Of a DNA stretch of 64,000 nucleotides, positions 35,970 to 43,604 are shown in pieces; positions within the stretch are counted from its first letter, which is position 1, and every line of letters starts with the position of its first letter. Origin of the DNA: Mucilaginibacter sp. OK268. GTDB lineage: Bacteria > Bacteroidota > Bacteroidia > Sphingobacteriales > Sphingobacteriaceae. Below the pieces are notes generated by a model that saw only the letters and a list, made by a program, of their open reading frames with translations, was not told the DNA's origin and searched no databases. The stretch lies in the NCBI RefSeq assembly GCF_900103125.1, contig NZ_FNJV01000006.1, positions 62,001 through 126,000 of the forward strand, written 5' to 3'. A program made the position numbers and the translations under genes.

Positions 35970-37892
35970 TTATCGTTTAAGGCTGTGAAGCGTGTTTACC
36001 AACAGGTCGATTTCGGCACAGGTATTATAAAAAGCTAAGGACGGTCTCACAGAGCTTTCAACACCAAAACGGCGTAATATGGGTTGTGCACAATGATGAC
36101 CTGAACGAACCGCTATGCCTTCTTTATTTAATGCCGCGCCAACATCTTCGGTTTTGTAACCATCAAGCACAAATGATATTACGCTTGCTTTGTCGGGTGC
36201 TGTGCCTATCAAACGTAAACCTTTAACCTCTTTTAAAAGCTGAGTAGCATATACAAGCAGATAATGCTCATACTTTGCTATAACAGGCATACCTATTTTG
36301 GTAACATAGTCAATAGCAGCGCCAAGACCAACCGCGTCGGCAATATTGCCTGTCCCTGCCTCAAATCTGCCGGGAGCATCATGATATTGGGTATGCTCAA
36401 AAGTTACATCCTTTATCATATTGCCGCCGCCTTGCCATGGTTGGGTTTCATTGAGTAAAGCTTCTTTGCCATATAACACCCCGATACCTGTTGGTCCAAA
36501 AACTTTATGTCCCGAAAAAACAAACCAATCGGCGTCAAGTGCCTGTACGTTGACCGGCATATGCGATACCGATTGAGCGCCGTCAACCAGTACCTTAGCG
36601 CCGGCAAGGTGTGCCAGTTGTATGATCTGCGCGGCCGGGGTAACGGTACCCAGTGCATTTGATACCTGCGTAAATGAAACCAGTTTGGTTTTAGGGCCAA
36701 GCAGTTTCACATATTCGTCAAGCAATACCTGCCCATCATCATCAACCGGGATAACTTTTATTTTCAGGCCTTTTTTTGTTACCAGTTGCTGCCATGGAAC
36801 AATGTTGGCATGATGTTCCAGGTGACTTACTATAATTTCATCACCGGGATGCAGATTTTGTTCGCCCCAGCTTTTGGCTACCAGGTTGATAGCTTCGGTA
36901 GCTCCACGTACAAAAATGATCTCGTTTATGGAGCCTGCATTCAGGAAGGCCTGTACTTTTCTGCGGGCGCCTTCATAAGCGTCGGTAGCCCTCGCAGCAA
37001 GTTCATGGGCAGCGCGATGGATATTGGAGTTTTCGTGTTCGTAAAAATAACTGATACGGTTAATTACTTGTTTAGGCTTTTGCGTAGTGGCGGCATTATC
37101 AAGCCACACTAATTGTTTGCCATTAACATGCTCCTGTAATATTGGGAAATCGCGCCGGATAATATTTACATCAAAAGGAAGATCTATAATACTGCTGATC
37201 CCTGCTTTTGAGGCTTTATCAGCCGTGGGTTTTACGCTCGGTAAACCATGGTTGCCATTCAAAAAGTAAAATGGGATCTCGGGTGTTAACGATGCCCCAT
37301 TAAAAGGAACAGAAACAGCAGAGTTGGATGTATTTATTCCATCAAGCACTTTTCGAAGCTCTGTTTCAAAATGCTGATCCTGTTGATAAGGAAGCTGTAA
37401 TAGATTATCGGGTACTACGGATAACTGTTCAATAGAAAATTGCTGCTTTGTTGGAGTATGGGGGATCAGATCTGTTTTCTCTAAATAAGAATCGTAACTG
37501 AAGCCTTGTTGTGTAGGTAATTGTCCACCAAAAACGGGCGGATTGTACGCAGGTAAATGGGGCAAAGCTTGTTGGTCACCTTTCAAATTAGGATCGGCAA
37601 AGCTGGTTTGCGGATCTTTCAGATTTACAGCATTCCCCTGGTTTATGGCAGATGGTGAAATTCCACCACCGCCAATCGTACTCGGTGGAATGGGTTGATC
37701 AGGCGCAGTGTGCGGTATTGGCGCATCAAATGAGCCAATACCTGGTAGTTCGCCGGGCAGTGCTGAACCCTGTGGAGCAAATGCCTGTGAATGACCGAAG
37801 AAACCCGTTGGAGCGGCTTTAAAAAGCTGGTTGGCCAACTGTTCCAGTTCCTGTGCACTGGGTAGGTTGTCTGGATTAATATTTGTACTCAT
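35970..37892 (-). CDS. Encapsulin cargo cysteine desulfurase (Family 2A)
   Basis: The catalytic part (about residues 235-640) is a SufS-type PLP enzyme: the start LPFDVNIIRRDFPILQ, the PLP lysine K463 in FSGHKVFG, and the active cysteine C601 in RSGHHCAQP. It removes sulfur from cysteine. The first 225 residues are Pro/Gly/Gln-rich and look disordered. Long N-terminal extensions of this kind target cysteine desulfurases into Family 2A encapsulins, and short recurring motifs here (such as LPGIGSFDAPIPHTAPDQPIP) fit that role. It overlaps the shell gene by 17 bases, consistent with coupled expression. Confidence 0.93.
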   Translation of the reverse strand: MSTNINPDNLPSAQELEQLANQLFKAAPTGFFGHSQAFAPQGSALPGELPGIGSFDAPIPHTAPDQPIPPSTIGGGGISPSAINQGNAVNLKDPQTSFADPNLKGDQQALPHLPAYNPPVFGGQLPTQQGFSYDSYLEKTDLIPHTPTKQQFSIEQLSVVPDNLLQLPYQQDQHFETELRKVLDGINTSNSAVSVPFNGASLTPEIPFYFLNGNHGLPSVKPTADKASKAGISSIIDLPFDVNIIRRDFPILQEHVNGKQLVWLDNAATTQKPKQVINRISYFYEHENSNIHRAAHELAARATDAYEGARRKVQAFLNAGSINEIIFVRGATEAINLVAKSWGEQNLHPGDEIIVSHLEHHANIVPWQQLVTKKGLKIKVIPVDDDGQVLLDEYVKLLGPKTKLVSFTQVSNALGTVTPAAQIIQLAHLAGAKVLVDGAQSVSHMPVNVQALDADWFVFSGHKVFGPTGIGVLYGKEALLNETQPWQGGGNMIKDVTFEHTQYHDAPGRFEAGTGNIADAVGLGAAIDYVTKIGMPVIAKYEHYLLVYATQLLKEVKGLRLIGTAPDKASVISFVLDGYKTEDVGAALNKEGIAVRSGHHCAQPILRRFGVESSVRPSLAFYNTCAEIDLLVNTLHSLKR

Positions 37893-38796
37893 GATAATTA
37901 CCTAAATCAACATCTTCTAAAACAGCAATAGCATCGTCAACTAAAACAGCCAGGGAGCAGTAAAGCGAAACCAGGTAAGAGGCGATAGCTTTGTTGTTGA
38001 TACCCATAAAGCGTACTGATAAACCAGGTGATTGCTCGCCGGGAAGGCCAGGTTGATAAAGCCCTACCACTCCTTGTCTACTTTCGCCCGTGCGTAAAAG
38101 GATGATCTTTGATTTATTATTTACGATAGGTAATTTATCAGATGGAATAAGCGGGATACCTCTCCAGGTGATGAATTGCGAGCCAAAAAGCGATACTGTT
38201 GGCGGTGGTACACCCCGGCGGGTACATTCACGGCCAAAAGCGGCAATGGCCAGCGGGTGCAGCAAGAAAAATCCAGGTTCTTTCCAAACTTTGGTTATCA
38301 GCTCATCCAGATCATCAGGAGTAGGGGGGCCGAGTCTTGTCTTAATTTTCTGAGATGGGGCGATACTGCTCAGTAAACCATATTCGGTATTGTTGATCAA
38401 TTCGCTTTCCTGTCTTTCCTTAACTATTTCAATGGTAAGGCGCAATTGCTCGCTGATTTGATTATAAGGTTTGCTGTACAGGTCAGAAACACGGGTATGT
38501 ACATCCAAAACGGTGTTAACAGCGCTCAGGTTATACTCGCGTGGATTTTCTTCATAGTCAACAAAAGTAGAAGGTAGTTCGCGTTCATCGCGCGATGAGC
38601 AGTCAACTTCTACATTGTTGGCGTCAACAACTTTATTTAGTCTGTAAACACCAGATTCAACAGGGATCCAGTTTAACAAATGAGTTAACCATCGTGGTGT
38701 AATGGTTGATAATTGCGGAACAGTACGTGTTGCTACGGCTAACTGTCTGGCTGCTACATCGCCAAGGGCTGTTTGTTTTGCTTTTTGATCGGGCAT
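37876..38796 (-). CDS. Family 2A encapsulin shell protein
   Basis: This 306-residue protein is an HK97-fold shell protein of the SrpI type. Typical segments are QTALGDVAARQLAVATRTVPQ, TPRWLTHLLNWIPVESGVYR, EENPREYNLSAVNTVLDVHTR and GNYHEYKY at the C-terminus. It assembles a protein compartment that encloses the cysteine desulfurase encoded next. I chose the ATG at 38796 because the conserved family start is PDQKAKQTALGD; the upstream ATG at 38853 would add 19 unrelated residues. A palindromic operator-like site lies about 100 bases upstream, shared with the divergent S-box transcript. Confidence 0.93.
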   Translation of the reverse strand: MPDQKAKQTALGDVAARQLAVATRTVPQLSTITPRWLTHLLNWIPVESGVYRLNKVVDANNVEVDCSSRDERELPSTFVDYEENPREYNLSAVNTVLDVHTRVSDLYSKPYNQISEQLRLTIEIVKERQESELINNTEYGLLSSIAPSQKIKTRLGPPTPDDLDELITKVWKEPGFFLLHPLAIAAFGRECTRRGVPPPTVSLFGSQFITWRGIPLIPSDKLPIVNNKSKIILLRTGESRQGVVGLYQPGLPGEQSPGLSVRFMGINNKAIASYLVSLYCSLAVLVDDAIAVLEDVDLGNYHEYKY

Positions 38797-38891
38797 TTTT
38801 TTGATAGTAAATAGTTGTTTTAAAGAGTGATTTGTGAGGAGCTGTTCAATCAATGGCTACCTGCTTTGCAATGATAAGAAATAAAATATAT

Positions 38892-38916
38892 TAAATCTAT
38901 AGGATTTATAGATTTA
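38892..38916. promoter_or_regulatory. Operator-like palindrome between encapsulin and S-box transcripts
   Basis: TAAATCTATA (38892-38901) and TATAGATTTA (38907-38916) form 10-base arms separated by five bases. The site directly precedes a TATATTTG -7 box on the plus strand and lies about 95 bases from the encapsulin start on the minus strand. The same half-sites, overlapping, recur at 39599-39614. No regulator gene is linked. Confidence 0.6.
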
Positions 38917-38920
38917 ATTA

Positions 38921-38928
38921 TATATTTG
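38921..38928 (+). promoter_or_regulatory. Promoter -7 box of the S-box transcript
   Basis: TATATTTG fits the Bacteroidota -7 consensus TAnnTTTG exactly. It lies 20 bases before the first stem of the riboswitch, so transcription would start just before it. A -33 box is not clear; the palindrome occupies that space. Confidence 0.55.
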
Positions 38929-38946
38929 CCACATCAGTTCTTTAAT

Positions 38947-39060
38947 GCTTATCGAGATAAGACGGAGGGAAAGGCCCCATGAAGTCTTGGCAACCTGTAC
39001 AAATTTTATATGATGTAAAAGGTGCTAATTCCTGCTCCTGCTAAAAGGAGAAAGATAAGA
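38947..39060 (+). promoter_or_regulatory. SAM-I (S-box) riboswitch
   Basis: The conserved core is nearly canonical: CTTATC (38948-38953), GACGGAGGGAAAGGCCCC, ATGAAGTCTTGGCAACC, a P3 stem TTTTA/TAAAA, GGTGCTAATTCCTGCTCC and the closing GATAAG (39054-39059), which pairs with CTTATC as P1. A CTCC/GGAG hairpin forms P4. It binds S-adenosylmethionine in other bacteria and turns off sulfur genes. A weak stem followed by TTTTTAT near 39092-39115 could be the terminator. No normal-sized gene follows for about 950 bases; the next readable feature is a Cys-rich ORF of 18 codons. Confidence 0.9.
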
Positions 39061-39154
39061 AGCTATAGGTTTATATAAATATCTCCACAGCTCTTTTCCC
39101 GATAAAAGTTTTTATAGAATACAAGCGAATAACCGAAAGATAAAAACCAGGTAC

Positions 39155-39211
39155 ATGAAATCCTATCAAACCTTAATCACTGATCATGCAGGTATATGTT
39201 GTTGCTGTTAA
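39155..39211 (+). CDS. Poly-cysteine leader ORF (18 codons)
   Basis: The ATG at 39155 starts MKSYQTLITDHAGICCCC, followed by TAA. Four consecutive cysteine codons immediately before the stop suggest a leader peptide whose translation senses charged tRNA-Cys, as in the poly-cysteine attenuator ORFs of mycobacteria. It lies about 95 bases after the SAM-I riboswitch on the same strand. It is too short for routine gene finding. The regulatory role is inferred. Confidence 0.6.
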   Translation: MKSYQTLITDHAGICCCC

Positions 39212-39360
39212 CCATTTAAGTGTTCAGCAATAAAAACAGCATAATACTTTAATTAATATAGATTAACAGATCAATCGCCACCACTTGAACTGTTAAATGG
39301 ATCGCAAAGCCGAAGGTCATCTAAACCGCATGCTTTGGATCCAACTTATCAACAAATACC

Positions 39361-39441
39361 ATGAATCTGAAATTGAATTTTATCACTAAAGCCCGCATAC
39401 AGAATGGTGGCATCCTTTTCTGTTGTTACCAGTATTGTTAA
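39361..39441 (+). CDS. Second tiny Cys-containing ORF (26 codons)
   Basis: The ATG at 39361 opens MNLKLNFITKARIQNG and ends GILFCCYQYC before TAA, giving three cysteines in the last six codons. It lies between the first riboswitch and a long hairpin (39480-39560). Its composition parallels the other two tiny ORFs of this region. It may be another cysteine-responsive leader. Confidence 0.5.
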   Translation: MNLKLNFITKARIQNGGILFCCYQYC

Positions 39442-39479
39442 TTCGCACAGTTCATTCCGGAAATTGATCCTGAAATAAG

Positions 39480-39560
39480 ATCAACATCCTGGCTGTACTA
39501 AGTGCGTTGCTTTGCTATGGTGGTAAAAAAGGCGTGTGCTGTACAGTCCAGGATGTTGAT
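39480..39560 (+). promoter_or_regulatory. Long hairpin after the second Cys ORF
   Basis: The left arm at 39480-39498 and the right arm at 39541-39560 are complementary over 19 pairs with one bulged base, enclosing a 42-base loop. No T run follows. It starts 39 bases after the second Cys ORF and could be an attenuator or RNA-stability element, or a dispersed palindrome. Confidence 0.5.
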
Positions 39561-39598
39561 TATACTATAAAATATGAACTAATTATAAAATATACTAC

Positions 39599-39614
39599 TA
39601 AATCTATAGATTTA
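39599..39614. promoter_or_regulatory. Second operator-like palindrome
   Basis: TAAATCTATAGATTTA is a perfect 16-base palindrome made of the same half-sites as 38892-38916. It immediately precedes the TTG of the promoter at 39616-39645. Recurrence at both S-box promoters suggests a shared transcription factor. Confidence 0.6.
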
Positions 39615-39615
39615 C

Positions 39616-39645
39616 TTGTAATTATAAATATTCTTGTTATCTTTA
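39616..39645 (+). promoter_or_regulatory. Bacteroidota-type promoter of the second S-box-like transcript
   Basis: TTG at 39616-39618 is separated by 19 bases from TATCTTTA at 39638-39645, close to the TTG-N19-TAnnTTTG pattern. Transcription would begin about 20-25 bases before the S-box-like structure. Confidence 0.55.
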
Positions 39646-39673
39646 CAGCATTCTAATTAACCCCACCATTAAT

Positions 39674-39787
39674 TAGTTGATTTATAAAGACGAAGGGAGA
39701 GGAAGTCTCGATGATCTTCAGCAACTTTTCAGTTTGAAATAAGTGCTAAACTTTTTTCTAAATTTTTTTAGAAATATAAATTAACTA
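39674..39787 (+). promoter_or_regulatory. Diverged S-box-like riboswitch
   Basis: The order of conserved blocks matches the upstream SAM-I riboswitch: GACGAAGGGAGAGG, GATGATCTTC, AGCAAC, AAGTGCTAAAC. Stems are kept by compensatory changes: AAG/CTT replaces GGA/TCC, and GAAG/CTTC forms the inner stem. TTTCA/TGAAA makes P3 and TTTCTAAA/TTTAGAAA makes P4. The 13-base arms 39674-39686 and 39775-39787 close the structure as P1 with one G-U pair. It ends five bases before the ATG of the third Cys ORF. The ligand may be SAM or a relative. Confidence 0.65.
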
Positions 39788-39792
39788 TCATC

Positions 39793-39879
39793 ATGAAAAC
39801 AGTAAATTATCTACAATCTTATGTGCAGGCGGCATCAGGCTTACGATGTTGCAGCATCCAGTTTGCCTTTTGGTTTTAA
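39793..39879 (+). CDS. Third tiny Cys-containing ORF (28 codons)
   Basis: The ATG at 39793 starts MKTVNYLQSYVQAASG and ends LRCCSIQFAFWF before TAA. Two adjacent cysteine codons lie near the middle of the second half. The start codon is five bases from the closing stem of the S-box-like structure, so folding could block its translation. The thioredoxin-like gene begins 129 bases further on. Confidence 0.55.
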   Translation: MKTVNYLQSYVQAASGLRCCSIQFAFWF

Positions 39880-40008
39880 GCATTAACAGCTAAAGTTTTT
39901 TGCGTGTACTTTTTTCGGGTCTTTAATAGGGCCATGGAATTGCTATGCCCAAATTTCAAACCCGGCAATTATCATGTAAAACTTCCAATAACTAGATTTT
40001 ATAAAAAT

Positions 40009-41325
40009 ATGAACATTCACAATTATTTAACTAAAGCAAAATACCTGTCGTTAGGTTTGCTGATCAGCAGCGCGGCGTTAGCAGCTGATAAAAATCCCCC
40101 ATCAAAATTTATTAAAGAAGGTGTATGGCGGGGTGTATTTACGGTAAGCGAATCGCAGGTGCCATTCAATTTTGAACTAAAAGGTAAAGATGCGGAGCAC
40201 GCCGTATTTACACTGATCAATGGTTCGCGCCGTGATAACTTCCATGTAAAAGCAGTAGGTAAAGATTCTGTTTACATTAAAATGAATACCTATGACGCGG
40301 CCTTGGTAGCTAAAATTGAGGACGACGGTAAAATAAGTGGTGAATACCGCAGCCTGGTACCCGGATTTAGGGGTAATGCACTGCCCTTTACTGCCGAATA
40401 TGGTAAAAGCTACCGCTTTGTTGAACCCGGTAAAGATGTTGCCCCAAAAGCAGATCTTTCCGGTAAATGGGAGATCAAGACTTATAGTAAAGAAGCCGTC
40501 CCTGCATCTATCGCCATTTTAAAACAAAAAGGGAATAAACTTACGGGCGTTGTTATGACCGTTGTGGGTGACACCCGCGAACTGGAAGGTACCGTTCAAG
40601 GAGATGAGTTTGCCTTGAGTGGCTTTACCGGCCCGAGCCCCTTTATCATCAAAGGAAAGATCAATGCCGATGGTACTATCAGCGGCGAGGAGGGTTTTGG
40701 TATCTACAAGAACCTGAAGTTTGATGCCGCCAAAAATGAAACCGTGGAATTGCCCGATCCTTATAAGCTTACATTTTTAAAAGAAGGCTATAAAAAACTT
40801 GATTTCTCTTTCCCGGGTATTGATGGTAAAGCGGTTTCACTGAGCGACAATAAGTACAAAGGCAAGGTGGTTATTGTAGAAATTATAGGTACTTGGTGCC
40901 CTAACTGTACAGACCAAACCGTATTCCTGTCACCATGGTTCAATAAAAACCGTAACCGCGGTGTAGAAGCCATCGCCATTGGTTTTGAGCAAAAAGATAG
41001 CCTTGACTATGCCAAATATACTTTAGGCAAGCTCAGAGAAAAATATGCTATTAATTATGATATAGCTTTTGGCGGCCTTGCCGATAAAAAGCTGGTTGCT
41101 CAAAAACTACCCGCGCTCAATAAATTCATTGCATTCCCAACAACTATCATTATCGACAGAAATGGTGATGTACGCGAAATATATACCGGTTACACAGGTA
41201 CAGTAACAGGTAAATACCACAAGGATTATGAAAAGAAATTTAACCAGTTGCTGGATAAACTGATAGCTGAGCCTGCGTCTGAAAGTGCTACAGTAAAAGA
41301 TCCGGCTGTGCAGTCAGGAAACTAA
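40009..41325 (+). CDS. Secreted TlpA-like thioredoxin-fold protein, copy 1
   Basis: This protein of 438 residues has a signal peptide ending SSAALAAD, an N-terminal beta-rich region of two related units (VWRGVFTVSESQVPFNFELKGKD and LSGKWEIKTYSKEAVPASIAIL), and a C-terminal TlpA/AhpC-type thioredoxin domain with the CPNC redox motif in GTWCPNCTDQT. It probably reduces or transfers disulfides in the periplasm. I chose the ATG at 40009, which puts the signal peptide at the very start. It is the first full gene after the S-box-like leader and is followed 26 bases on by a close paralogue. Confidence 0.88.
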   Translation: MNIHNYLTKAKYLSLGLLISSAALAADKNPPSKFIKEGVWRGVFTVSESQVPFNFELKGKDAEHAVFTLINGSRRDNFHVKAVGKDSVYIKMNTYDAALVAKIEDDGKISGEYRSLVPGFRGNALPFTAEYGKSYRFVEPGKDVAPKADLSGKWEIKTYSKEAVPASIAILKQKGNKLTGVVMTVVGDTRELEGTVQGDEFALSGFTGPSPFIIKGKINADGTISGEEGFGIYKNLKFDAAKNETVELPDPYKLTFLKEGYKKLDFSFPGIDGKAVSLSDNKYKGKVVIVEIIGTWCPNCTDQTVFLSPWFNKNRNRGVEAIAIGFEQKDSLDYAKYTLGKLREKYAINYDIAFGGLADKKLVAQKLPALNKFIAFPTTIIIDRNGDVREIYTGYTGTVTGKYHKDYEKKFNQLLDKLIAEPASESATVKDPAVQSGN

Positions 41326-41351
41326 TTAATAACCGATCCATAATTTATCAA

Positions 41352-42674
41352 ATGAAAACACTCAATCTGATTACCTCATTCAAATGCCTGACAATAGGCT
41401 TATTGTTTAGCGGGGCTGCCATAGCTGCAGATACCCCGCCGCCTGCAAAATTTATAAAAGAAGGTGTATGGCGTGGCGTATTTACCGTAGCCGAATCAAA
41501 AGTACCGTTCAATTTTGAGTTTAAAGGTAAAGATGTCGAACATGCTGTATTTACCTTGCTTAATGGAACCCGTCGTGATAATTTTCATGTGCAGCGGATC
41601 GGCAAAGATTCTGTATTTATAAAAATGAATACCTATGATGCGGCGCTGGTTGCCAAAATAGAAGATAACGGAACCCTTAGCGGCGAATATCGTAGCCTGG
41701 TACCGGGTTTCAGGGGAAACTCTTTACCTTTTACAGCAGAGTACGGAAAAAGCTACCGCTTTGTTGAACCCGGTAAGGATGTTGCGCCTACGGCAAATTT
41801 AACTGGTAAATGGGAGCTTAAAGTTTATTCAAAAGAGCAGGTACCCAATAAGATCGCGATACTAAAGCAAACAGGTAACAAACTTACAGGTGTTATTCTG
41901 CAGGTAACCGGCGACAGCCGTGAATTGGAAGGCACCGTTCAGGGCGATGAATTTGAGTTATCAGGCTTTACTGGTCCAAGTCCTAAGATCTATAAAGGAA
42001 AGATCAATCCTGATGGTACCCTAAGCGGCGAAATAGGACAGGGTATTTATGATAATACCAAGTTTGATGCCGTTAAGGATGATAAAGCCGAATTACCCGA
42101 TCCCTACAAGCTTACCTATTTGAAAGACGGTTACAAAAAGCTCGATTTTACTTTCCCTGATCTAACAGGAAAACCAGTATCATTAAGTGATGCCAAGTAC
42201 AAAGGCAAGGTTACCATCATTGAAATTGTTGGTACCTGGTGCCCTAATTGTACCGATCAAACCGTATTTCTATCACCCTGGTTCAACAAAAATCACAATC
42301 GCGGGGTAGAAGCTATAGCCATAGGCTTTGAGCAAAAAGACAGCCTGAAATATGCGCAGTACACATTAGGGAAACTGAAAGAGAAATACAACATTCAGTA
42401 TGATATTCTGTTTGGTGGCCTGGCTGATAAGAAGCTGGTATCACAAAAATTACCTGCCCTGAATAAATTCATCGCTTTCCCAACCACAATCATTATCGAT
42501 CGTAAAGGTGATGTAAGGGAAATATACACGGGCTACACCGGTACGGTAACAGGCAAGTACTATGCAGATTACGAGCAGAAATTCAATAAACTTTTAGATG
42601 AACTGATTGCGGAACCGGTTCCGGCCAGCGCCTCAGCAACAGACTCAGAAAGTAATACACAAAAAGGTAAATAA
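41352..42674 (+). CDS. Secreted TlpA-like thioredoxin-fold protein, copy 2
   Basis: This 440-residue protein is a tandem paralogue of the preceding gene, with the same layout and long stretches of near identity, including GTWCPNCTDQTVFLSPWFNK and FPTTIIIDRKGDVREIYTGY. A signal peptide ends GAAIAAD. It carries the same CPNC redox pair. Tandem duplication with both copies intact suggests a dosage or specificity role. A GC-rich hairpin (42686-42712) follows. Confidence 0.88.
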   Translation: MKTLNLITSFKCLTIGLLFSGAAIAADTPPPAKFIKEGVWRGVFTVAESKVPFNFEFKGKDVEHAVFTLLNGTRRDNFHVQRIGKDSVFIKMNTYDAALVAKIEDNGTLSGEYRSLVPGFRGNSLPFTAEYGKSYRFVEPGKDVAPTANLTGKWELKVYSKEQVPNKIAILKQTGNKLTGVILQVTGDSRELEGTVQGDEFELSGFTGPSPKIYKGKINPDGTLSGEIGQGIYDNTKFDAVKDDKAELPDPYKLTYLKDGYKKLDFTFPDLTGKPVSLSDAKYKGKVTIIEIVGTWCPNCTDQTVFLSPWFNKNHNRGVEAIAIGFEQKDSLKYAQYTLGKLKEKYNIQYDILFGGLADKKLVSQKLPALNKFIAFPTTIIIDRKGDVREIYTGYTGTVTGKYYADYEQKFNKLLDELIAEPVPASASATDSESNTQKGK

Positions 42675-42685
42675 TCATCATACAT

Positions 42686-42712
42686 TCCCGGTAAAGTATT
42701 GTGCTTTACCGG
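42686..42712 (+). terminator. Hairpin after the second TlpA-like gene
   Basis: CCCGGTAAAG (42686-42695) pairs exactly with CTTTACCGGG (42703-42712) around a seven-base loop. No strong T run follows, so it may be a partial terminator or an RNA processing boundary before the YceI gene. Confidence 0.6.
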
Positions 42713-42757
42713 GTAACATTTAACATATTGAAAATAAACACAACAAAACTACCCACC

Positions 42758-43420
42758 ATGACAACTAAATTAACCATCGCAGTTTACGCAACAGCTATTA
42801 TTTCTATAGCCACTTTGGCTACAGCTTTTACCCCAAATACAACCATAGTCAATCTGCCTATAAAAACAATTACAGCGCACAGACATTATAAAGCTCAAAG
42901 TTTTAAGGTTGATAATCAGGGTAGTAAGCTTACCTGGCAAGCTAAAAAAGCAACCGGCGATCATAACGGAGAAGTTAAAATAAGTAACGGCCAGTTTACA
43001 GCCGAAAATAATATTTTAAAAAGCGGCACTTTTGATATCGACCTGAATACCATTACCGATGCCGACCTGACAGATCAGGCTTCGAACGATAAGCTGGTAA
43101 GCACGCTTAAAAGTGAAACATTTTTCAGTACCGATAAATTTCCGAAAGCCAATTTTGCAATAGTGTCTGCAACTAAAACGTCTGGTAATCAATACGATAT
43201 TAAAGGTAAATTAACTATTAAAGGTATCACCAATGATGTGAGCTTCCCGGCAACCTTAGCTATTAATGGCAAGAAATTAAATGCTACCGCCAAAATTACG
43301 GTCGACCGTACCAAGTATGATATCAAATTCAGGTCGAAGAATTTCTTCGAAAACCTGGGCGATAAAGTGATCTACGATGATTTTGACCTGAATGTAAACC
43401 TGGTGGCCAACGCGCAATAA
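42758..43420 (+). CDS. YceI-family periplasmic protein
   Basis: This 220-residue protein has a signal-peptide-like N-terminus (MTTKLTIAVYATAIISIATL) and a YceI domain: FKVDNQGSKLTWQAKKATGDHNGEVKI, GTFDIDLNTI, FPKANFAIVSA and the C-terminal TVDRTKYDIKFRS. YceI proteins are lipocalin-like barrels that bind polyisoprenoids or similar amphiphiles. I chose the ATG at 42758; the earlier in-frame ATG at 42701 lies inside the hairpin and adds no plausible sequence. It stands between the redoxin genes and the cytochrome c peroxidase gene. Confidence 0.88.
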   Translation: MTTKLTIAVYATAIISIATLATAFTPNTTIVNLPIKTITAHRHYKAQSFKVDNQGSKLTWQAKKATGDHNGEVKISNGQFTAENNILKSGTFDIDLNTITDADLTDQASNDKLVSTLKSETFFSTDKFPKANFAIVSATKTSGNQYDIKGKLTIKGITNDVSFPATLAINGKKLNATAKITVDRTKYDIKFRSKNFFENLGDKVIYDDFDLNVNLVANAQ

Positions 43421-43604
43421 GGCCTGGTTTTTTAACAAATTTTAACAAAATATCACGCAATTAAAGCCGCTTTACGGAGCGGATGGCCATTGTTTTGACT
43501 AAAAAGACATCAAAAAATCCAAATTAGGTGGTTAGTGAACAATTAGCCGGGGTAGCGGCTCATGCATACCCCGGCGAAAGTTCTCCGGAATACCTGTAAT
43601 TGAT

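Noticed and set aside
39904..40008. Upstream start for the first TlpA-like gene
   Set aside because: The extra 35 codons would bury the signal peptide inside the protein; the ATG at 40009 gives a normal export signal.
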